Assembly: GCA_033064195.1 (NCBI GenBank)
Contig: JARBJD010000202.1
Coordinates: forward strand, 62,001-126,000
DNA: 64,000 nucleotides
Reading direction: 5' to 3'
Source of the DNA: Blattamonas nauphoetae
Taxonomy: Eukaryota; Preaxostyla; Oxymonadida
Below the pieces are notes generated by a model. The model was not told the origin of the DNA. It searched no databases and saw nothing but the letters and a program-made list of their open reading frames with translations. The first letter of the stretch is position 1. The number at the start of each line of letters is the position of its first letter. Made by a program: the position numbers and the translations under genes. Below, piece by piece: positions 1-12,178 of the stretch.

Positions 1-2122
1 ATGAATGGGTCGCCCAGAACATCTCTATTGGCGACGACGAGCTGGCAGAACTGTCCTTCTCGTATTATTCGTCCCTCTTCTATCTCTTCCGCGACGACGC
101 CAAAGACATTGTGCCTTTCATCGTCCCGACCCTCCTCGCTGTGTGCCAGTCCGACCGCGGCATCTCCTTCGTCCCTCTCTCGGACGACACCACTGCCGAC
201 CCACTCGGAGGCCTCACGGAAGACAGTCAAGACGTCGTCCAGCTGACCCGATCGTCGACGGAAGACAATCAGGCGTCGTACGGCATTGCGGTGACTGAGG
301 ATGAGCAGTTGATGGAAGTGGTGGTCAGCACAGCCACTCGAGACCTCACCAACTCCGCCATCACAAACTTGGGCATCATTGCTCGTTACATGGCCGCTCA
401 CTTTGCACCGTTTCTGGAGCAGTCGATCGGAGCAGCTTTGCGATGCCTGAAACACCCGCACGAGAACGTCAGGTCAAGTGCGACCCTGGCTTTGGTTGAT
501 CTTGTGTACACGAGCTCTGTGCTCTTCAATGGTGCAGCGCCGATGCCGGTCACGAAGGAGCAGGCCATCTCTCGAAAGTCGCCAGAATCGACAGCTCTTC
601 TCGGCGTCACTCCCAACACTGACTTCCTTGGGATTGCATACAATTCCATTGAGCAGCTGTTGGATGTGACACAGAAAGAGGACCACGAAGAGGTGAGCAG
701 GAGCGCCATGGATGCTGTCACGGCCATTCTGAAACTGACAGGCCACTTCATCCTCCTCCCACCGAGTGTCATTCAGGGACCAGCTGAAGCACAAAGCCAG
801 GCGCTGATGCAGTGCCTCCAAATGGAAGAGCCGAACATCCTGAAAGCTCTCCTCGAGCAGTGCATCATCTTCTTGCGCCGAGAGAGTCCGTGCCAAGATG
901 TGGACGACGATCTCGACGACGGTGACTTCGACGACGAGGGAGATGCTGGGCAGAACGAGTCGTATGTGATCGGATCCGCACAGAACCAACAATCCGCCCC
1001 GTCCCATCAGCGCCAGTCCTTCTTCTTCGGCGGAGACGACGAAGAATCAGACGACGACGGTGACGAGGACGATGACGAGATCGACTCAGACGAGGCAGAC
1101 GAGCTGATCGACGCGACGACAGAGACGCTCAACACAATCGCCGAGATCCTCCCGACCGACATGGTTGGGTCAGTCTTCCTCCCCCTCTCCCATCCTCTCT
1201 TCGAGTTCCTCCGCCACACTCTCCGTTGCGCTCGCAGTGCTCGCCGTGCTCAGACAGTGTCTGGGTCGCTGGTATGTGCTTTTCTTGGAACGTGCGTGAC
1301 ATACGCCGACAGAGGAAAGGATTCCATGAACGAGCTCCATCCGTTCCTGTGGGATTTCGTCTTCACCTTCCGCTTCCACAAGACCTCCTCTCTTCGCACA
1401 ACTGTCTACAACTCCATCAACGTGATGGTTAAACACAACCCCCTCTGCCTCGTCCGCGATGACATCAAAATGACAGACACAAAAAAGCGAAGGAAGCACA
1501 CAGACAACGTCTTCCTCCTCGCCCAGCATCGCTACGACGCCACCCGCGAGCTGATCAGCCAGATCATCCAAGCGATGGCGCAGGAGCAGGACGGGGCGGT
1601 GCGGGACAACATGATCGGGGCTCTTGCTCAGATCGGGCGGGCGCTGCTGTCTTTTGTGACTTTTGATGGGTCGCCCACACTTTTCGCTCAAACCTTCACT
1701 CAAAATCCCCATCCGCGAGTCACACGCGAAGAAGTGTATGGACTGGCAAAAATTGTGCTTGGGGCATTTCCTCTGAGGACAGACACAACCGAGAATGAAA
1801 CAGGGCTTCATTTCATCCTCCAATTAACCAACACACCTGGCTCGGATTTGGTTTGCTGTTTTATTTTTCATTTTTCCAGCCATCTTCCATGCAACTCCAG
1901 CCGTCCATCTTCTCCGGCCATCTCCTTCTGCTCATTTCAACCATCCTCTCCCTCTCCGACTCCCTCAAACCACACTCTCCCGTTGCACCGCTCATTTCTT
2001 CTTTCATCGCCTCGATTCAGGCCAACCCGGAACTCTTCCAACAAGTTGTTGCTCAGATGGAGCCGACGCAGCTGGAAGCGGTTAACATGTTCATGAGCTT
2101 ACATGCTCAGACAGGACAATAA
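1..2122 (+). CDS. Importin-beta (Kap123/IPO4-like), 3' part
   Basis: Nuclear transport receptor of the importin-beta/karyopherin family, truncated by the window edge. The reading frame is open from base 3, before any ATG. Known role of the family: HEAT-repeat solenoids that carry cargo through the nuclear pore and release it on Ran-GTP. Seen here: repeated amphipathic helical pairs, including a segment reading FLEQSIGAALRCLKHPHENV near 410-470 that closely resembles the HEAT repeats of importin-4/Kap123. A very acidic Asp/Glu loop is encoded at about 893-1110; acidic loops occur in this family, but this one is long. A 29-nt intron (1851-1879, GT-AG) restores the frame into the last exon, which ends at TAA 2120-2122. 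Assignment to the IPO4/IPO5 branch is by resemblance only; another karyopherin is possible. Confidence 0.8.
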
Positions 2123-2352
2123 CCTGCAAGCTGTTCGATTTCGAGAAGAACTGCAGATTCTTTCTTCAAACTTGATTGTGAACACTTCATCTCGATGAAA
2201 ATATCCTCCATCTTGAATGTAATTGCTTTTTCAGCTTCTATAGCTCCAACGGGTCCAGTTTCCCCCAACATTTTGCCAGTTTAAACGAAGAACGTGTCGA
2301 TTCTTTGAAGATCAGAAATGATGGACTTGATCATTATATCTCACACGTTCAG

Positions 2353-4279
2353 ATGCCAAAAGTAACTGCCTCGCGACCAACTCAACCTGAAACAGACACA
2401 CAGGTGACTCCACCCAATTGTACGAGCATTCATTGCCTTCTCATTGTTCTGTTCTCGTTTTGAAGATGATCCTCTCTCACGAGTTCTGATTGGAACAGGG
2501 TCCGCTGGAAGTGTTTTCGAAATGCGGAAGGTTGGCCTGACGAATAGCCATGCTGTGAAGATTGTCCCAAAATCGCCAAGCGGAGGGCCAGATGTGTTTC
2601 AAAGTCAATATACGCTCCACAACAAATACCGACATTTCAACCTTGTTCGACACTATCCGATGAGTTTTGACAAGGACTTTTATTTTGTCGGGATGGAGCG
2701 ACTTTTGGGAGGAAGCCTGAAGACATTCTTGGAAGAAACACCGACTCATCCTCGCCCAGGCCTGGCTGTCTGCTCTTCTTCTTCTTTTTGACATTCTCTT
2801 GTTGATCTCTGTGGAATCTCGTTTTTTCTGTTTTCTATGATTTTGATTTGCCAGAGGATTTGCAGTGTTTTGTCTGGCGTTGTGGATGGTCTGTCGTTCC
2901 TGGAATCGAAGAACCAGGGATATGGGGCTCTTCATCCAGACAACATTTTGATTGGAAGATACAAATGTGGTGTTCTTGGTGTGTTATTTTGACATTTTTA
3001 ATTGTTTTGTTCCTACATCGTTTCAGGTGACTTCTTCTTCACACCTCCATCGTTGACGAATCCACAGGACATCGAGAGCGGGAGGTGTGCGTATCTTGCA
3101 CCGGAACTTGTTGGGGGACCAAGCACCACAGTGGCAACAAGCCGGTCCGATGTCTGGTCATTCGGAGTGATTGTGATGGAAAGTGTTGTTGGAGTGAATC
3201 CGTTCAAGGACCTGTCGAGCACGACGTTGCGGACAGGAGTGAACAGCTTCGATTTGGAGAAATATGTGGACAGTCTGAATGAAGAACAGAAATCGCGAAT
3301 GACACCAGCGTTGAAGCAATTGTTGTCAGAATGCCTCCAAATTGTTTGTATTCTCCCTGTTCGTCACTCTTCATTGTTTGTTTTAATGCCTCAGACACCC
3401 ACAGACCGAACAACATTTTCATCGATCCGACAACGCCGTCTTCTCCGCTCTCTGCTGACCATGCAAGAAGAGATCAACACATTCAACGAAGCGGTCATCC
3501 TCCACCAACAAGAGCAACTCTCACAGAGCATCTACTCTCCAGCACTCACTTCAGACCTCATCAAAGTCACTGTTTGGGAGGGCCAGTTGAATGAATTACA
3601 TCACCATACACAGCACAATGTACCCTTCCATTTGCAAATGCCAGTTGATTCTCTCATTCGACTCTTTCACCAGGGACCAAGCCAAGTCGTCTCACCGAAC
3701 GGTTCGGTCGTGGCTGATGGACGTTTGATTGACCGAAGTTCTACACTCTTGGAGGCAGGAGTGACAGCCCATTCAGAAATTTCCATTTTCCCTCAAGTAT
3801 CATCGGACAAGAACATTTTTATCATTCTTCCAACCAAACAGTTCTTCATCATGGAATATGACGTCCCACATCACCAAATGAACGCAGGAGCCTTCCTTCA
3901 CGACAGTTTCAAACGCTTAGGTCGTCCCGTAGAACAGTGCACACTCCATGGAGAAGACAATCGCTTGATTGACCTTTGTCAAACGATGAACGGGAACGAG
4001 ATACACGCTGGCTCTGTCATCACCATCAAAATGGTAACAAAAGGACACTTAATTTATATTTTATCATTGGATCAAACTATTACAGCTCTCGATGTTGATC
4101 TTCAAAATGACACGATTGACGCTGTTAAAAGGAAGATACAGGAAGCCAAAGGGATCCCTCCAGATCAGCAACGACTTATATTCGCCGGAAAACAGCTCGA
4201 AGATGGCAGAACCCTCAGTGATTACAACATCCAGAAGGACGCTACCCTTCATCTTGTCCTTCGTCTGCGTGGAGGCTAA
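2353..4279 (+). CDS. Pseudokinase fused to two UBL folds and a C-terminal ubiquitin
   Basis: A multi-exon gene with introns at 2420-2465, 2768-2854, 2979-3026 and 3344-3394, all GT-AG with matching phases. The protein starts with a kinase fold: glycine loop [12 protein letters not shown]-type lysine in HAVKIV, LAPEL and SDVWSFG. The catalytic loop reads [10 protein letters not shown], so the HRD aspartate is replaced by Ala, and DFG reads DFF; I infer a pseudokinase. Two divergent ubiquitin-like segments follow (about 3560-3790 and 3815-4030). Then comes a near-canonical ubiquitin (about 4046-4276) with [19 protein letters not shown], keeping Lys48 and Lys63, the Ile44 patch and the terminal LRLRGG immediately before TAA. 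That exposed Gly-Gly is what ubiquitin needs for conjugation. The ubiquitin N-terminus is divergent, so Lys6 and Lys11 are not obvious. First in-frame ATG is 2353; the frame is open upstream to 2182, so a 5' exon may be missing. Confidence 0.85.
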
Positions 4280-4491
4280 GTCACCCTTTCGTAAGTCTGC
4301 CCCTCTGAGTGTTTGTGTTCCTCAGCATTTTCTTATTTCGGATCTTTTTTTAGCGTTCGCGTCATAAGCTCCTTATATCGCTCCCTTTTTTTTTTGAGAA
4401 TTCTGTAACAATGAAGACGAGGGGTGAGATGAAAACAAGATCAAAACGATGACAACCCCCATAAAAGAAGACCACAATTAACAAATAATCC

Positions 4492-7400
4492 TCAAAGACC
4501 CCGGATGAGCTCTTCCTCACTCTTCAGTTTGGGCAGAATATCTTCCTTCTCACTCTCAAACGGGTCTCTCTCCCTGCTCAGACTTCGCCTGTCCTTCTCC
4601 GTCGGAATTTGCCGAATCAGAATGCTTGGTCCAGTTGACTCGCGAGGAACAGACTCCGCTGAGAAAGAAGAGAGCAAACAGACATCCTGGAAGACAGACA
4701 CGCACACCTTGCAGAGAGACGCTTCCACGTCGAATGTCCTTCAGCTTCCAGTTCGTGTTTCCAGCGTATCTTTCGTGATCACCATGCCGTTCACGCGACT
4801 GCGAGCGAGATGGGATTGATGGTGGGGTTGTTTGTGTCATAAGGAAGCTGGAGAGAAATAACGAGAGAAGCGACACATACCCATCCTTCCCGAATCCCCA
4901 CTCGACCGACACATCTCCCTTTTCGTTCTCGTTTGTGATTCGCATGCCTTCTTTCAGTGTCCCCATTCGAATCCCCCTGCTGCTCTCAGAGCCCCGCCGT
5001 GTTGGGGAGAGGGCGATGCGTGTTGAGCCATAGCCGGGTCCGGATTTTGGTGCCTGCCGCGATCGGAACGTGGCTGAAGAAGAAGAAAATGGAAAAGAGG
5101 AAAGTCAAACAGAGCTGGCCGTCTTCTCCTGTTTCGTCGATGCCTCTTCGCTCGCTCCTTCCATTCATGTCTCTCTGCAAAGTGCCCTCGTTGTTCGGAT
5201 TTGCAGTTTCTCCCATTTTCCGATTGTTCTCGTCTGAACGAAGAAAGCAAGGAAGAAACAACGAATGACAACACAAGAACGAGCCATGCCTCGAATCATT
5301 TTCATTTCCAGTTCATTCCACGACGTCCCAATCTGCTCCAGCCAGTTCTCAAAGTCGAGTCGGACCGACGGCATGTTCCTCTTCATCTCCCGCAGAAGCG
5401 CAATCAGATTCTCCGAGAACGCCGGGGCTGGCTCCGCACCCTTCCTTCTTCCGTTCTTCCCCTGCCGCCCTCCCTGCAGCCGATACCCATTCTGACCAGC
5501 CGAAATCGACAAATCTGCGTTCCCTTCAGCAGCGCTTGTGGTGTATTTCTGTCCTCTCATCTCTTCCCGTCTCTGAATGTCGTTGTTTCGGGTCTCCGAC
5601 TCCCTCCGCCGCTTGTTCTGCCCCGCCGAGAGATATCCCATATTGACATGCCCGTCGCTCTGTCCAATCCGCACCAGATTGCTCGACTCGCCGTTGCTGT
5701 CTGGCCGACTCCTCCCTTCAGTCCTTCCCTCGTTCCACGCATCTCCACCAGCTGTCGAATGCGGCGTGCCCTTCTCCATCCTCGGTGTTGCGCCAGGTGC
5801 ATTCCATCCGCCCTGTACATTCTTCGGTCCTCCACGCGGCGTGTACAGTGTGGATCCCGGGGCAGACTCATCACCGACCCCCATCACCCACTCAACCTCC
5901 TCCCGCACCCACGCCTGCGCAAGCATCTTCGAAAGGCCACGCGCTCTCTGCTCGTTGCTCTCCTCTCGCTTGTCCACCCAGTACTTGTCCCAGTCTCGCT
6001 TTCGCCGCTCGATTCGCAGCGCAAACTCCGAAAACGACAAGTCCAGCTCTTTCCTCTGCTTCCGGATTTCGGAGAGCTCGTCCAGTCTCTTTCGGTTGAG
6101 GAGGCCTCGAGCAAGCTTCTCCCACTTCGCGATCACTTCGTTCAGTCTCGCCCGTCTGATGTTCTCAAGCTCCTTTCTGGCCATCTCGTCGACTCTTCTG
6201 TGTCTGACTCTGTTCTGTTCATCAGTCAGGAGATCCTCCACACCTGCATGGCCTGAAAACACGTTTATGGGAAGAAGAACAAAATACCCTCATCAGCCTC
6301 AGCCTCGCCGATCGCCTTGATCAGTTGGAGTGCAGCATCTTCGAATGTTTGAACCTGCCTTTCTCTCGCCTCTTCGACCATCTGCGCCACATCGTCCTGC
6401 ATCGACATGACCGACAGAGTTGGCGAGCAGGGAGAGGGGAACGAGTACGACATTCGCGAAGGACGTTCCTCTGCCTCATTCCGGCTGAGATGGTCGGGGT
6501 GACCTTCGACGGCTTCCTCGCCCATCGCCCCAGCGGCTGGTGGAAAGAGTGTCTTGCGTGGAGATGGTTGGTCGAGGTTGGCTTCTGCACTGCGAGGCGA
6601 GACGATCGAGTCTCTTCCTCGGTTCCTAAATAGGTAATCGGAAGAATGAGAAGTCAAAGAATGAAGGAATGACGCAAAAGAGACACAAACGTTGGGTTTT
6701 TGGGTGTGAGAGGAACCAGAGCTACCCCTTTGAAAGACTGGATGAAGTCGTTGAGCTGGTGGATCTCGTCTCTCAGAGTGTCCTCCAGTCCATCCACATC
6801 ATCCTCCCTCCATCCCCTGTCCGAGCTGTACCCGTCCCGCACACTGAACTGCCGATCCTCCTGCGCATCATTGATTCCCAACAGTCGTTCCAGCGATCTC
6901 TGCTTCTCGCCCATCCCTCTCTCCGTCGATCCGCCGCGCGGACTCAGCTGTCTGTCACGTGACCCTTCTCGACTGCCCATCTGCCTCTCCTGCGAAGTGC
7001 CTCTTCCGCCTGTTTGTCTTTCGGCTGATCCATCCCGCCCACTGCTCCTGTCAGTCAACCCAACCTCTCTTCCTTGCCTTCCCACCGACCCAAACACATT
7101 GCGATCTGTTCCACTCCCACTTCCTCCTGTCTGCTGTGACGGTCTCGGCCTCTGTCTCACCCCATCACCCCTCTGCTCCCCGCTGTGGTCTGTCACCTCA
7201 GTCACCAACTTCAGTTGAGGCGGACGAAATCCTTGCCCTGGTTTCGTTCCTCCACCAGACACGCCTTCCTCACCCGATTTTGCATCGCCTCTTCCTCGTG
7301 AATCCGAGCGAGAGTAATAAGGCGAGGAGGGGACATCCGGGTTCGAATCGTCGCTCTTCGCCTTCTTCCTTCGAAGAGCATTCTGAACAATGGTTGTGAC

Positions 7401-9640
7401 TTGGCCAGTGAAGGCTTTTGTGGCTCGCGTCTGCAGATCCAACTCGTCCTTCATCTGCTGTTCTCTCTCCATCATCACCTTCAGTGCCTCCTGCAGCTCA
7501 GCCACGTCCTGCGTCGCTTTGTTGAACTCTCGAGGAGTGACGTTGGTTGATGTCTGCTCAGGGTCTTCTGCCATCTCATCCAAAAGCTGTTCGAGTTGTT
7601 TCTTCTCGTTTTTCAGCTGGGCCACCTCTGCTCGGAGTCGCTCTGTCTCCTTCGCTTGTGCTTCTGCCCTTTCCATCTCTTCCGGTGTTTGTGTTGGTTG
7701 TGGAGTGGTTGAAGTGTCTTCGAGACGAGCCTCTCTCATTTCCTTCATTCGCTTCTTCAGCCTTTCTATTTCCTTCTTTGCTTCGGACAATTCTTCCGTC
7801 TTCAGCATCTTCTCTCGAATCAACTCATTCCTCTCTTCGTGCTCTTCTTGCTCCATCTGCTCCTTTTCAAGTTTTTGCTTGTCCTGCCATTTTTTGATTG
7901 ATTCTTCCCCAAACTGCTCGTTCTGCTTCAGCATCTTGTTGTCCACCTTCAGTTGGAGCAGCTGCCTCTTCAAATCCGCAATTTGGCTTTCATAATTCTC
8001 CATTTTCTTGTTCCCACTGTCAATCTGCTTTTGGAGTGCCTGTTTTTCAATTTCGAATTTGGCTTCCTTTTCAGACCCAGCAATGTCGGCCTTTCTGATC
8101 TCCGCCTGCACTTCTTCAGCGTACTGCCGTGATTCTTCCCTGCCCTCCTCCCGAGCCTTCTCCATTTGTCGCTGAAGCTCTGCCTCCTTTTCTTTGAGGA
8201 ACATGTCCTGGTGTTCGTGAAGGGTCTTCACTTGATTTCTCAAATCTGCAATCATCTCATCTTTGCTTTCCACCTTTGCTATCATGTCCTTCATTCGTCC
8301 AAGTTCCATCCTGGCGTTGAGAAGATCGGCTTCTGTCTTTCTGAGGGAGTATTCAAGTCGCCCTTGCGTTGTCGATGCTCGTTCATCTTTCAACTCCAAT
8401 TCACGACGTGTTTTCTCAAGTTCACCACGTTCTTTGATTAAATCCTTTTGCAAATCAAAGTTTTGTTCTTGGAGCGAATCAACTTGCACGTTGAGTCGCA
8501 TATTCTCGTCGGAGAGGCGGTCACATTGTTGAGCCTTTGATTCCTCTTCTTGGGAGACTTGGGTTCTGAGATCGAGAAGTTGTTGCTCATACATCTTCTT
8601 GAGATTCTCTATCTGTTCTTGGTGAACAGAATGAAGTATCATTCCTGTTTCTGCTTGATCAATAATGAGGTCATCAAATTTACCGATTCCTTTCGTTCTT
8701 CGGGATCTTCGTGAAGAGAGAGCTCGACTACTACTCAATGGTGATGATGGGAGTGTTCGAGCTGTCTGCCCTCCGCGTCTAGGCGAGGTGGAGAGGAGCG
8801 GTGGTGGACTGATTGTTTTGATGGTATCAGAGAGGTCCAATGGAGATGAACCTCGCTCTACCACACCAGTTTGAACTGGGGAGTCTGGTGACTCTTCGTT
8901 GATTGGGAAATCTATATGTGCACTTGCATTGACTTCGATCTCCTCCATCTGTCGGACTTTCCTGACTTCTTCGATGTTTTCAGACGGGTCAAAGTCATCA
9001 GGAAGTTGTGTTTCAGAGAGTTCATTCAAATCCTGGTCTTCAGCTCGCTCAACAAACCTGTGATTGCTTAGAAAACTACAAGAGAAAGATACCATTTTTG
9101 AAGTTTGTTGAGATTCGAGTTCGTTTCTGTTTTGCAGTTCTGATAGGCTTCAAACGTTGAATTGATGGTATTTTGTGTTTTCTGACCAGATATACAATCA
9201 AGATAGTCGAATAGAACATACATCAAAAACTTGGTCAGCATTCAACATTTTTTCTCCCTCTGGCTTTGACACCAGGAGTTGAGCCGTGAGCTCATTGTCC
9301 TATTCAGTAAATTATGCGTAAAATCAGAAGAAATATGCTAACAGCGAGCTGCGTTGCAGTTTCATATTGATTCAAAGTTTGTTGGAGTCTTTCTCGAATA
9401 CCTCTGAGTTCATTTTGGTTTTGTTGTTGTTTCTGTGAAACATATAGAGACAGACACTGTAAAAACAAACTTCTTCGTAGGCTTTGAGCTGTTGGGCACT
9501 GAGTGGGAGAGTGAATGATGAAAACAGAAATAATGATACGAATCTGTGGCTCCTGACCCTGACTGTTGTGATGATCCTGTTGCAACAGCTCGATACGGAG
9601 TCATATACGAACGTCTGACGCGTGGAGCAGAGGAATGCAT
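4492..9640 (-). CDS. Large coiled-coil protein, multi-exon
   Basis: Function not recognised. I read one gene of roughly 1,450 residues from ATG 9640 (MHSSAPRVRRSYMTPYRAV) down to a TGA at 4492. Short exons at 9100-9640 join, with agreeing phases, into an 800-codon exon (6.7-9.07 kb) that is almost wholly heptad coiled coil rich in Glu, Lys and Gln. Two more large exons (6.3-6.6 and 5.2-6.25 kb) add charged helix and low-complexity Gly/Ser/Arg linkers. Introns of 24-100 nt have clear pyrimidine-rich acceptors. Such proteins often belong to the cytoskeleton or basal body; that is inference from composition only. The C-terminus is uncertain: an alternative acceptor near 4793 would end the protein at TGA 4741-4743 instead. 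It could also be two adjacent genes, though the exon phases join. Confidence 0.6.
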
Positions 9641-9717
9641 GAGTCCAACGGAAAAAAGAATTTATTGAGAGTCGATCACAGCAAAATGAAGAGATTGCTT
9701 GAAATGAGAAAAAATAC

Positions 9718-11527
9718 TCAGGAATATGTTTTATTTATCTTTGATGAATCAAATAACTCATCCTCAACAATTTGAGGCAACGAAAATGGCGACCACCAGC
9801 TGTTGGAGTGAAAAAGCGAAAAAAGGAGACCTTTTGTGGTTAATTCCAAAAATAGTTTCTGCATTCTTGATTTTGCTGTGTCTTGCATACAATTGTCGTT
9901 GACTTCGACTGTCAAAGTCCAAGGTTGTTAAGTTTGAAAAGCAGAATGAACAGTGCGAGCACATCATCGTCACTGCGGACATCAGAAGAGCAAGAATGAT
10001 CACTCCCGATACAAGAGCAACGATTTGTGGGGCAGCAAAACCAGACGAGAAAATCTAAGAGAGAGGAGGTGTTGATAACCAGAGCGAGAAGAGAACACCA
10101 TGACAATGTACACAATGTCCACAACACAATAGAATGTGGCAGCGATCGTCGTGTAAGTCAGAAAGAGGATGAAGAACTTGTGGTTGAACTGGCCGATGCA
10201 ATTCCCCATCCACGGACCTGAATGGGTGAAAGTGAGAGCAGAATGAGGAAATACAATGATGATCCATTCTGAGAACGCATCGTTTGCATATTGAGCAGTG
10301 ATGAGCTCGATCTGGCCGTACACGCTGGCATTTGTCACAGTACGACAATCCAATGAAATTAGCCACATTTTTTGGCGTAACTACAGAAAAGATGAACCAA
10401 ATTGATGAGAGTTGCATAAAAGTCTGTTTTTGACGAGATCAACATACTTGGTTGGCCGTTTGGAAGTCTTGACCATTCCGGAGAAATGGGATCGAGGTAA
10501 GAAGAGTACAAAGAGCAGACTTGTTGTATGTATTTTCAAGTTCCTCGAGTGTGTGACCATTCTGCTCCTGTTCAGGTGGGGTTGACCCATCGTGGTTGTA
10601 TCTTTCCATTGCATCCTGAAGAACGATCATCTTTTGCTCTGTCCAGGTCGGATCTTGCGTTCCTGAGAGAAATCGAAATAAAAATGCAATTGAAGCACAA
10701 GAAGAGAAGTATAGAGAAAGATCTTCGTGTAGAAGAAGAAAAATGGAAAAAAAGAGATTGGTCAGTGAGGGTGGCAGAATAGACTTCGAAAATGACGAAT
10801 AAATCACAAAAGATGAAAAATCTATCAATGAGAAATAAGAGGTGCTTTCTTAGACACCTGGATCAGTCCAACTGAATGACGAATATGGTGGACAAGGAGA
10901 GGGCATTTCATCACGGAGAAGAAAATTGCGTACAAAGTTACATGGTATGTATAAATGTCAAAGAACATAAATATTAGATGGAGGATGCACAGTGGGATAC
11001 AAAGCCCAGGATGTATTTTCCAGAAGTGTGGAGCGAGCCAAACATAGAAGTGAACCAAAACCCATAGTTGTATGAGCCTGCAAGACCACAGAAATGAGGG
11101 AGAGGGAACAGATAAAAGGACGGAATGCTTTGAGACAATGCATACGCAATGGAAACATAAAAACAGATATTCTCGCAATTCATGCTTTTATTCCGCTCAG
11201 TTGAGCACCAACTGCAAGACCGGATTGGAGGCATCGGGAAAAATCTCTCAATACGTTAATTGGTGGATGCCTTTGGCGATGAGAGTCGATCCAACCACAA
11301 AGTTTTGGGGGAGGTAGACTTGGGCAGAAGATAGAACAAAAGAAGACGCCATGTGAGTACCAAACGAGAATAACATCGAAAACAAATGAAGAGCGTTGAA
11401 ACAAGATGCAATGAAAGTGTAAAAAACCTGTTTTTGTCCGTCAAGTGAAATAATGCCTTATACAACAAAAAGTCTGGAAAAACGCATGAAAAAGATGATT
11501 CCAGGCTTGACGAGAGAGATCATTCAT
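9718..11527 (-). CDS. DHHC-type protein S-palmitoyltransferase
   Basis: Membrane enzyme that transfers palmitate to protein cysteines. Seen near 10,170-10,380: the zinc-binding cysteine-rich domain [20 protein letters not shown], then RMDHHC, an intron, and [15 protein letters not shown]. This is the full DHHC-CRD with the catalytic Cys of DHHC intact. Hydrophobic membrane segments lie on both sides (for example [19 protein letters not shown]). Downstream a TTLD motif sits where the family usually has TTxE. N-terminal exons are short and hydrophobic (10.8-11.5 kb), with one longer soluble exon at about 10,440-10,660. Start is the ATG at 11527-11525, which overlaps the stop of the gene upstream. 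The end is approximate (9718 or 9764, depending on the last splice). Exon edges before the DHHC domain are only partly resolved. Confidence 0.8.
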
Positions 11528-12087
11528 GGAGGTGCTCGAGGGTTAGCAAGAATCTGAACACGAGCAAAGAGACGCGATAGGCGTTGATCCAATGACAAAG
11601 ATGATGAGAAGGATCGTATTGGTGGAGAAAAGTTCTGGAATCGCGGTGGGGAGCATGAAGGTGGTGTATTGAGCATGTGAAAAGGCTTTGAAGGATCTTG
11701 CCGAGTTATTGGAGATTTCCGAGTTAACTGTTGGAGGTTGGTCGTTAAATCATCTTGTAAAGCTTGTTCAACGGATAGAAGATGAGTGTGTTCCTCCGAA
11801 AGAGATTTGTACCTCTCAGTTTGAGTTCTTAATTGTTCATCGATTGGAGGTTTCAATCGCGTCGCTGAATTATCAATGAAGATGTGAGATGACATTTGAA
11901 TGAGAGATGGAGGCTTGGATGTGTGTGATAATGGAGAATTGGTTGCTGGAGGAAGTCCAGAAAAAAAGTGGACTGTCACAGTATCGCTTGCTTTTGACTG
12001 AGGGACAATGGATTCAAGACGCTTCGAAAGTGCGGAAATACGATCAAGGATGGGAGATTCAACAGGATTGGATTGTGATTCATTCAT
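11524..12087 (-). CDS. Hypothetical protein, 187 aa
   Basis: Single-exon reading frame starting at ATG 12087 and ending at TGA 11526-11524. Not recognised. The protein is Ser/Pro/Thr-rich at both ends, with a short helical stretch in the middle (QTERYKSLSEEHTHLLSVEQ) that could form a coiled coil. No membrane span or signal peptide is seen. The start faces the NEK-like kinase across 91 bp, so the two probably share a divergent promoter. The stop overlaps the start codon chosen for the DHHC gene as ATGA, which is very unusual for nuclear genes. An undetected splice joining it to the DHHC gene would also explain the overlap. Confidence 0.55.
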   Translation of the reverse strand: MNESQSNPVESPILDRISALSKRLESIVPQSKASDTVTVHFFSGLPPATNSPLSHTSKPPSLIQMSSHIFIDNSATRLKPPIDEQLRTQTERYKSLSEEHTHLLSVEQALQDDLTTNLQQLTRKSPITRQDPSKPFHMLNTPPSCSPPRFQNFSPPIRSFSSSLSLDQRLSRLFARVQILANPRAPP

Positions 12088-12178
12088 TTATCCCGATCAA
12101 CCCAGCACACCATATTCTCTCACATCACCATCGTACACTCTGCGCCACTCCTCTTGAAATTCCGTTTCCAACACAAAA
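12088..12178. promoter_or_regulatory. Short divergent promoter region
   Basis: Ninety-one bases separate the start codons of the minus-strand 187-aa gene and the plus-strand NEK-like kinase. Both 5' leaders and any shared promoter must fit here or within the coding sequence. I see no clear TATA box or named motif. Confidence 0.4.

Noticed and set aside
2219-2234. Possible 16-nt intron before the pseudokinase gene
   Set aside because: GT-AG ends are present, but the joined frame stops three codons later.
7330-7345. tRNA-like T-loop motif GGTTCGAATC
   Set aside because: Lies inside a coding exon of the coiled-coil gene, with no surrounding cloverleaf. No tRNA was found anywhere in the window.
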